Below are positions 7,611 through 9,672 of a stretch of DNA of 9,672 nucleotides, in pieces. Location: contig CAMWIF010000074.1 in NCBI GenBank assembly GCA_947174225.1, positions 1-9,672 of the forward strand. The letters are read 5' to 3'. A model generated the notes under the pieces. That model saw nothing but the letters and a program-made list of their open reading frames with translations. It made no database searches and was not told the origin of the DNA. Positions within the stretch are counted from its first letter, which is position 1; every line of letters starts with the position of its first letter. Source of the DNA: an uncultured Porphyromonadaceae bacterium (lineage in GTDB: Bacteria; Bacteroidota; Bacteroidia; Bacteroidales; Muribaculaceae). Made by a program: the position numbers and the translations under genes.

Positions 7611-7703
7611 GTATTTATCATTTAAAATTTATGTTAAAATCCGCATAAAATAAGGCTTGGTGAACAATAATATGTTTTATAACACGTTTTAATAACATAA
7701 GAT

Positions 7704-7741
7704 ACTTGAAGAATGGCTCTTTTCCCGTAGCCTTTTCAAGT
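7704..7741 (+). other. Long imperfect hairpin
   Basis: ACTTGAA (7704-7710) pairs with TTCAAGT (7735-7741). Inside it, GGCT (7715-7718) pairs with AGCC (7729-7732), leaving a 10-nt loop and a small internal loop. No T-run follows on either strand, so it does not look like a terminator. It may be part of a structured RNA. Confidence 0.45.
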
Positions 7742-7745
7742 TAAA

Positions 7746-7820
7746 CGTGACAATTTCCGGAGTCGAGACAACTCCTTTTCGTGACAGCCATAAGTAAAAT
7801 TTAATACCGTCTGCGTGACA
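7746..7820 (+). repeat. Three CGTGACA heptamers at exact 34-bp spacing
   Basis: CGTGACA begins at 7746, 7780 and 7814, so each start is 34 bp after the last. The intervening sequences are unrelated, so this is not a tandem duplication or a CRISPR array. A small hairpin, GGAGT-N7-ACTCC followed by TTTT (7759-7779), occupies the first interval. Confidence 0.6.
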
Positions 7821-7848
7821 CAACATTCGATAGAATGTAGAAAGACGG
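7807..7848 (+). other. Nested hairpin just before the TlpA-like start
   Basis: An outer stem, CCGTCT (7807-7812) with AGACGG (7843-7848), encloses an inner stem, ACATTC (7823-7828) with GAATGT (7833-7838), capped by GATA. It ends 27 nt before the GTG start, where it could influence translation. Function is inferred only. Confidence 0.45.
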
Positions 7849-7875
7849 CGATTGTAAAAACGAAAACATACGATT

Positions 7876-8331
7876 GTGAAAACTAAGAAATTATTTTTAT
7901 CATTGATATTATCAGTTTCAGTAGCCGCATTTCTCTCATCCTCATTGCCTAACGGCAGCCATAGCCTCGCGATAGGGGAGGAGGCACCGACACTTTCTCT
8001 CGCGTCAGCAACTCATTCTCTTGATTCGCTCAAGGGGCAATATTATGTGGTAAACTTCTGGTCGGCATCCGACGCGCAATCACGTATCAATAACCGTAAC
8101 CTTGCCATGAATAAAAAGGTAAACGGGCGAGACGTGAAGGTGGTGAGCATTAATATCGACTCCGACAAGGAGCTGGCTCGTGAGATTGTCAAGGCGGATA
8201 AGATTGGAGATGATGTTATATCATTGTCGGGAAGTGATGTTTCATCCGACGTACTCAATGACTATCAGGTCAAATCAGGATGCCGTACATTCCTGATTGA
8301 TCCATATGGAAATCTTGAATCCATACTGTAA
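7876..8331 (+). CDS. Exported TlpA/ResA-like thioredoxin-fold protein lacking the CxxC
   Basis: This 151-residue protein starts at GTG 7876. Residues 1-23 form a signal sequence (K2, K4, K5, then hydrophobic 6-20), so the product is probably periplasmic; no lipobox cysteine is seen. Residues 33-145 follow the TlpA/AhpC-TSA layout: IGEEAPTLSL, a SLKGQYYVVNFW strand (51-62), a VKVVSINIDSD strand (87-97) and a TFLIDPYGN strand-turn (138-146). The redox motif is gone: where relatives have WCGPC, this reads SDAQS (65-69). The position of the cis-proline before T138 is also changed (GCRTFLID), leaving a lone C136. It cannot act as a normal thiol-disulfide oxidoreductase, and a binding or scaffold role is possible. 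The fold ends soon after the last strand, shorter than typical TlpA. It lies between two terminators, so it is probably monocistronic. The fold assignment is from motif order; its function is unknown. Confidence 0.75.
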   Translation: MKTKKLFLSLILSVSVAAFLSSSLPNGSHSLAIGEEAPTLSLASATHSLDSLKGQYYVVNFWSASDAQSRINNRNLAMNKKVNGRDVKVVSINIDSDKELAREIVKADKIGDDVISLSGSDVSSDVLNDYQVKSGCRTFLIDPYGNLESIL

Positions 8332-8384
8332 GAAGTCAGAGATGTAAAATTTATAGGATACTTAACAGGTTCATAAGATAATGG

Positions 8385-8427
8385 AAGGCGTGTTTTCGCT
8401 CTGCAACAGAGTGACGACACGGCTTTT
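8385..8427 (+). terminator. Intrinsic terminator of the TlpA-like gene
   Basis: A 15-position stem, CGTGTTTTCGCTCTG (8389-8403) with CAGAGTGACGACACG (8407-8421), encloses a CAA loop with one mismatch and two G-U pairs. AAG/CTT extends the base across a G-G mismatch. TTTT (8424-8427) follows. It lies about 55 nt after the stop codon and just before the kinase promoter. Confidence 0.85.
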
Positions 8428-8440
8428 CATTTCATAATGG

Positions 8441-8471
8441 TTGGAAAGATTAAAAAAAATCCATATCTTTG
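8441..8471 (+). promoter_or_regulatory. Bacteroidetes-type promoter of the ROK kinase gene
   Basis: TTGG (8441-8444), a 19-nt spacer and TATCTTTG (8464-8471) match the Bacteroidetes primary sigma promoter very well. Transcription should begin near 8478, giving a leader of about 108 nt. Confidence 0.85.
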
Positions 8472-8482
8472 TAAGCAGTTTA

Positions 8483-8517
8483 GCCATTCCGATTGTTTTA
8501 TAATCGTAAAGGATGGC
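8483..8517 (+). promoter_or_regulatory. Hairpin at the 5' end of the kinase leader
   Basis: GCCATTCC (8483-8490) pairs with GGATGGC (8511-8517) with one bulged base. Inside it, CGATT (8490-8494) faces AATCG (8502-8506); the shared C8490 can join only one stem. It sits at the very start of the predicted transcript, so it may stabilise the mRNA 5' end or act in regulation. No known riboswitch class is recognised. Confidence 0.45.
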
Positions 8518-8585
8518 GGAAGTATGGAATAGGGCTCTCTCCCGGATAGGAATAAAAAGTTATTAACCCTTTATAACGAAGTATC

Positions 8586-9626
8586 ATGAGCAAACCTTAT
8601 GTATTAGGTGTCGATATAGGTGGCACCAACACTGTATTCGGAATTGTTGATGCACGTGGTCATGTAATCGCGAGCGACTCAATAAAGACCCGTAAGCATG
8701 CGAATTTCGACGATTATGTAGAGGAACTCCACACAGGAGTGATGCGTCTTCTCAAAGCCAACGATGCCGAGGATAAAATCTATGGCATTGGTATAGGTGC
8801 CCCTAACGGCAACTATTACACGGGAGAGATCCAGAATCCGCCAAACCTTCCCTGGGGTCCGATTATTCCCTTGGCTGAGAAGGTGAGCAAAGCTTTCGGC
8901 GGCATACCTGTAGGTGTGACCAACGACGCAAATGCCGCTGCCTTGGGTGAGATGACCTATGGCGCTGCGCGTGGTATGAAAGACTTCATTATGATTACGC
9001 TCGGCACAGGTGTCGGTAGTGGTATTGTAGTCAATGGTCAGTTGGTATACGGTCACGACGGATTTGCTGGTGAGCTTGGTCACTTGATCGTAAAACGTAA
9101 CAACGGACGTGTTTGCGGTTGCGGTCGTACAGGTTGTCTTGAGGCATATTGCAGCGCTACCGGTGTAGCACGTACTGCTCGTGAATTCCTTGAGGTACGT
9201 ACAGAGCCTTCCACACTACGTAACATTCCTATAGAGGATATTACCTCAAAAGATGTATACGATGCCGCAGTTGCAGGCGACCAGCTTGCCAAGGATATAT
9301 TTGATTATACCGGCACAATCTTAGGTCAGGCATTTGCTGATATGGTTGCCTTCTCAAGCCCGCAGGCGATTATTCTGTTCGGTGGTCTTGCAAAGAGCGG
9401 TGATCTGCTTATGCGTCCTCTTAAGGAGGCTTTCGAAAAGAATGTGCTTCCTATCTTCAAGGGTAAGACTAAGATTATTCTTTCCGAGCTTAAAGAGAGT
9501 GATGCCGCTGTGCTCGGTGCCTCAGCTCTTGGCTGGGAAGCTAAATATCGTGCCGACAGTCCTGCTGCCACTGCAGTTGCCAATGGCAGTGCAGTTGTTG
9601 TGGCGGCAGAAGAGGATAAGAAGTAA
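8586..9626 (+). CDS. ROK-family glucokinase/hexokinase
   Basis: This is a 346-residue sugar kinase that phosphorylates glucose or related hexoses with ATP in the cytoplasm, feeding glycolysis. Seen: the phosphate-binding motif DIGGTN (10-15), IGAPNG (70-75), sugar-site NPPNLPW (84-90), the catalytic aspartate D114 in TNDANAAALGE, a second glycine-rich loop LGTGVGSG (139-146), the sugar-binding EXGH motif E163-LG-H166, and the zinc cluster C177-x-C179-x4-C184, which with H166 defines ROK proteins. No N-terminal helix-turn-helix is present, so it is a kinase, not a NagC/XylR-type repressor. It closely resembles, from memory, the ROK hexokinases of Bacteroides (RokA type), so substrates other than glucose are possible. 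The C-terminus carries a low-complexity Ala/Val-rich and charged tail (about 323-346), making it slightly long for the family. It has its own promoter and leader hairpin. Confidence 0.93.
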   Translation: MSKPYVLGVDIGGTNTVFGIVDARGHVIASDSIKTRKHANFDDYVEELHTGVMRLLKANDAEDKIYGIGIGAPNGNYYTGEIQNPPNLPWGPIIPLAEKVSKAFGGIPVGVTNDANAAALGEMTYGAARGMKDFIMITLGTGVGSGIVVNGQLVYGHDGFAGELGHLIVKRNNGRVCGCGRTGCLEAYCSATGVARTAREFLEVRTEPSTLRNIPIEDITSKDVYDAAVAGDQLAKDIFDYTGTILGQAFADMVAFSSPQAIILFGGLAKSGDLLMRPLKEAFEKNVLPIFKGKTKIILSELKESDAAVLGASALGWEAKYRADSPAATAVANGSAVVVAAEEDKK

Positions 9627-9637
9627 GATGCTATTGC

Positions 9638-9672
9638 AAACTCAGTTTTATTGAATATAAGAAACTCAGTTT
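9638..9672. repeat. Two copies of the dyad AAACTCAGTTT at the window edge
   Basis: AAACTCAGTTT occurs at 9638-9648 and 9662-9672, 24 bp apart start to start. Each copy is symmetric (AAACT-C-AGTTT). They begin 12 nt after the kinase stop. More copies may lie beyond the window; they could be regulator sites for the next gene or a short repeat array. Confidence 0.6.

Larger units (their letters stand above)
7611..7875. other. Gene-free region with several hairpins before the TlpA-like gene
   Basis: No open frame of interest lies here. Starting at 7704, several inverted repeats follow one another (7704-7741, 7759-7775, 7807-7848) and three CGTGACA heptamers are evenly spaced among them. No promoter with both -33 and -7 elements was found; TATGTTTT at 7671-7678 is a 7/8 match to TAnnTTTG but lacks a -33 partner. 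The region could be a long structured leader or a small RNA gene. Confidence 0.45.

Noticed and set aside
7746..7820. CRISPR array
   Set aside because: The repeat unit is only 7 bp and occurs three times; there are no repeats of 23 bp or more and no cas genes.

Overview
The window looks like chromosomal DNA from a Bacteroidales bacterium, perhaps Muribaculaceae or Bacteroidaceae. Two promoters have the Bacteroidetes-type layout (a TTG-containing -33 element, 19 nt, then TAnnTTTG). Shine-Dalgarno sequences are weak or absent. The ClpB and ROK-kinase proteins resemble Bacteroides homologues as I remember them. No database search was possible.

Layout. (1) 1-3161, minus strand: a very large P-loop protein that runs off the left edge. 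Its N-terminal 1053 residues resemble the DUF6079/BrxC(PglY)-like ATPases of BREX phage-defence systems. (2) 3190-3621, minus strand: a 143-residue protein just upstream, matching the BREX-3 small protein BrxF in size, gene position and C-terminal half, but without a recognisable Walker A motif. A promoter and two dyads precede it (3754-3827), so the pair is the 5' start of a leftward defence-type operon. (3) 3622-4294: an AT-rich, gene-free boundary holding a perfect 15-bp tandem repeat. (4) 4295-9672, plus strand: housekeeping genes, each apparently its own transcription unit. They are a glyoxalase-type VOC protein with all four metal ligands, the disaggregase ClpB, a small exported TlpA-like thioredoxin-fold protein that has lost its CxxC, and a ROK-family glucokinase. 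Strong intrinsic terminators follow clpB and the TlpA-like gene. The kinase has a clear promoter and a hairpin in its leader.

The rightward genes suggest stress and metabolic maintenance (methylglyoxal-type chemistry, protein disaggregation, hexose phosphorylation), but nothing shows that they are co-regulated. The leftward pair is the accessory part. The rest of the presumed BREX-like operon (a PglX-type methyltransferase, a PglZ-type phosphatase-fold protein, a helicase and others) would lie beyond position 1 and cannot be confirmed here.

The most unusual observations are the P-loop-less BrxF-like protein, the redox-dead TlpA-like protein, the densely structured leader upstream of that gene (three CGTGACA heptamers exactly 34 bp apart among hairpins), and the stacked dyads and repeats upstream of clpB.
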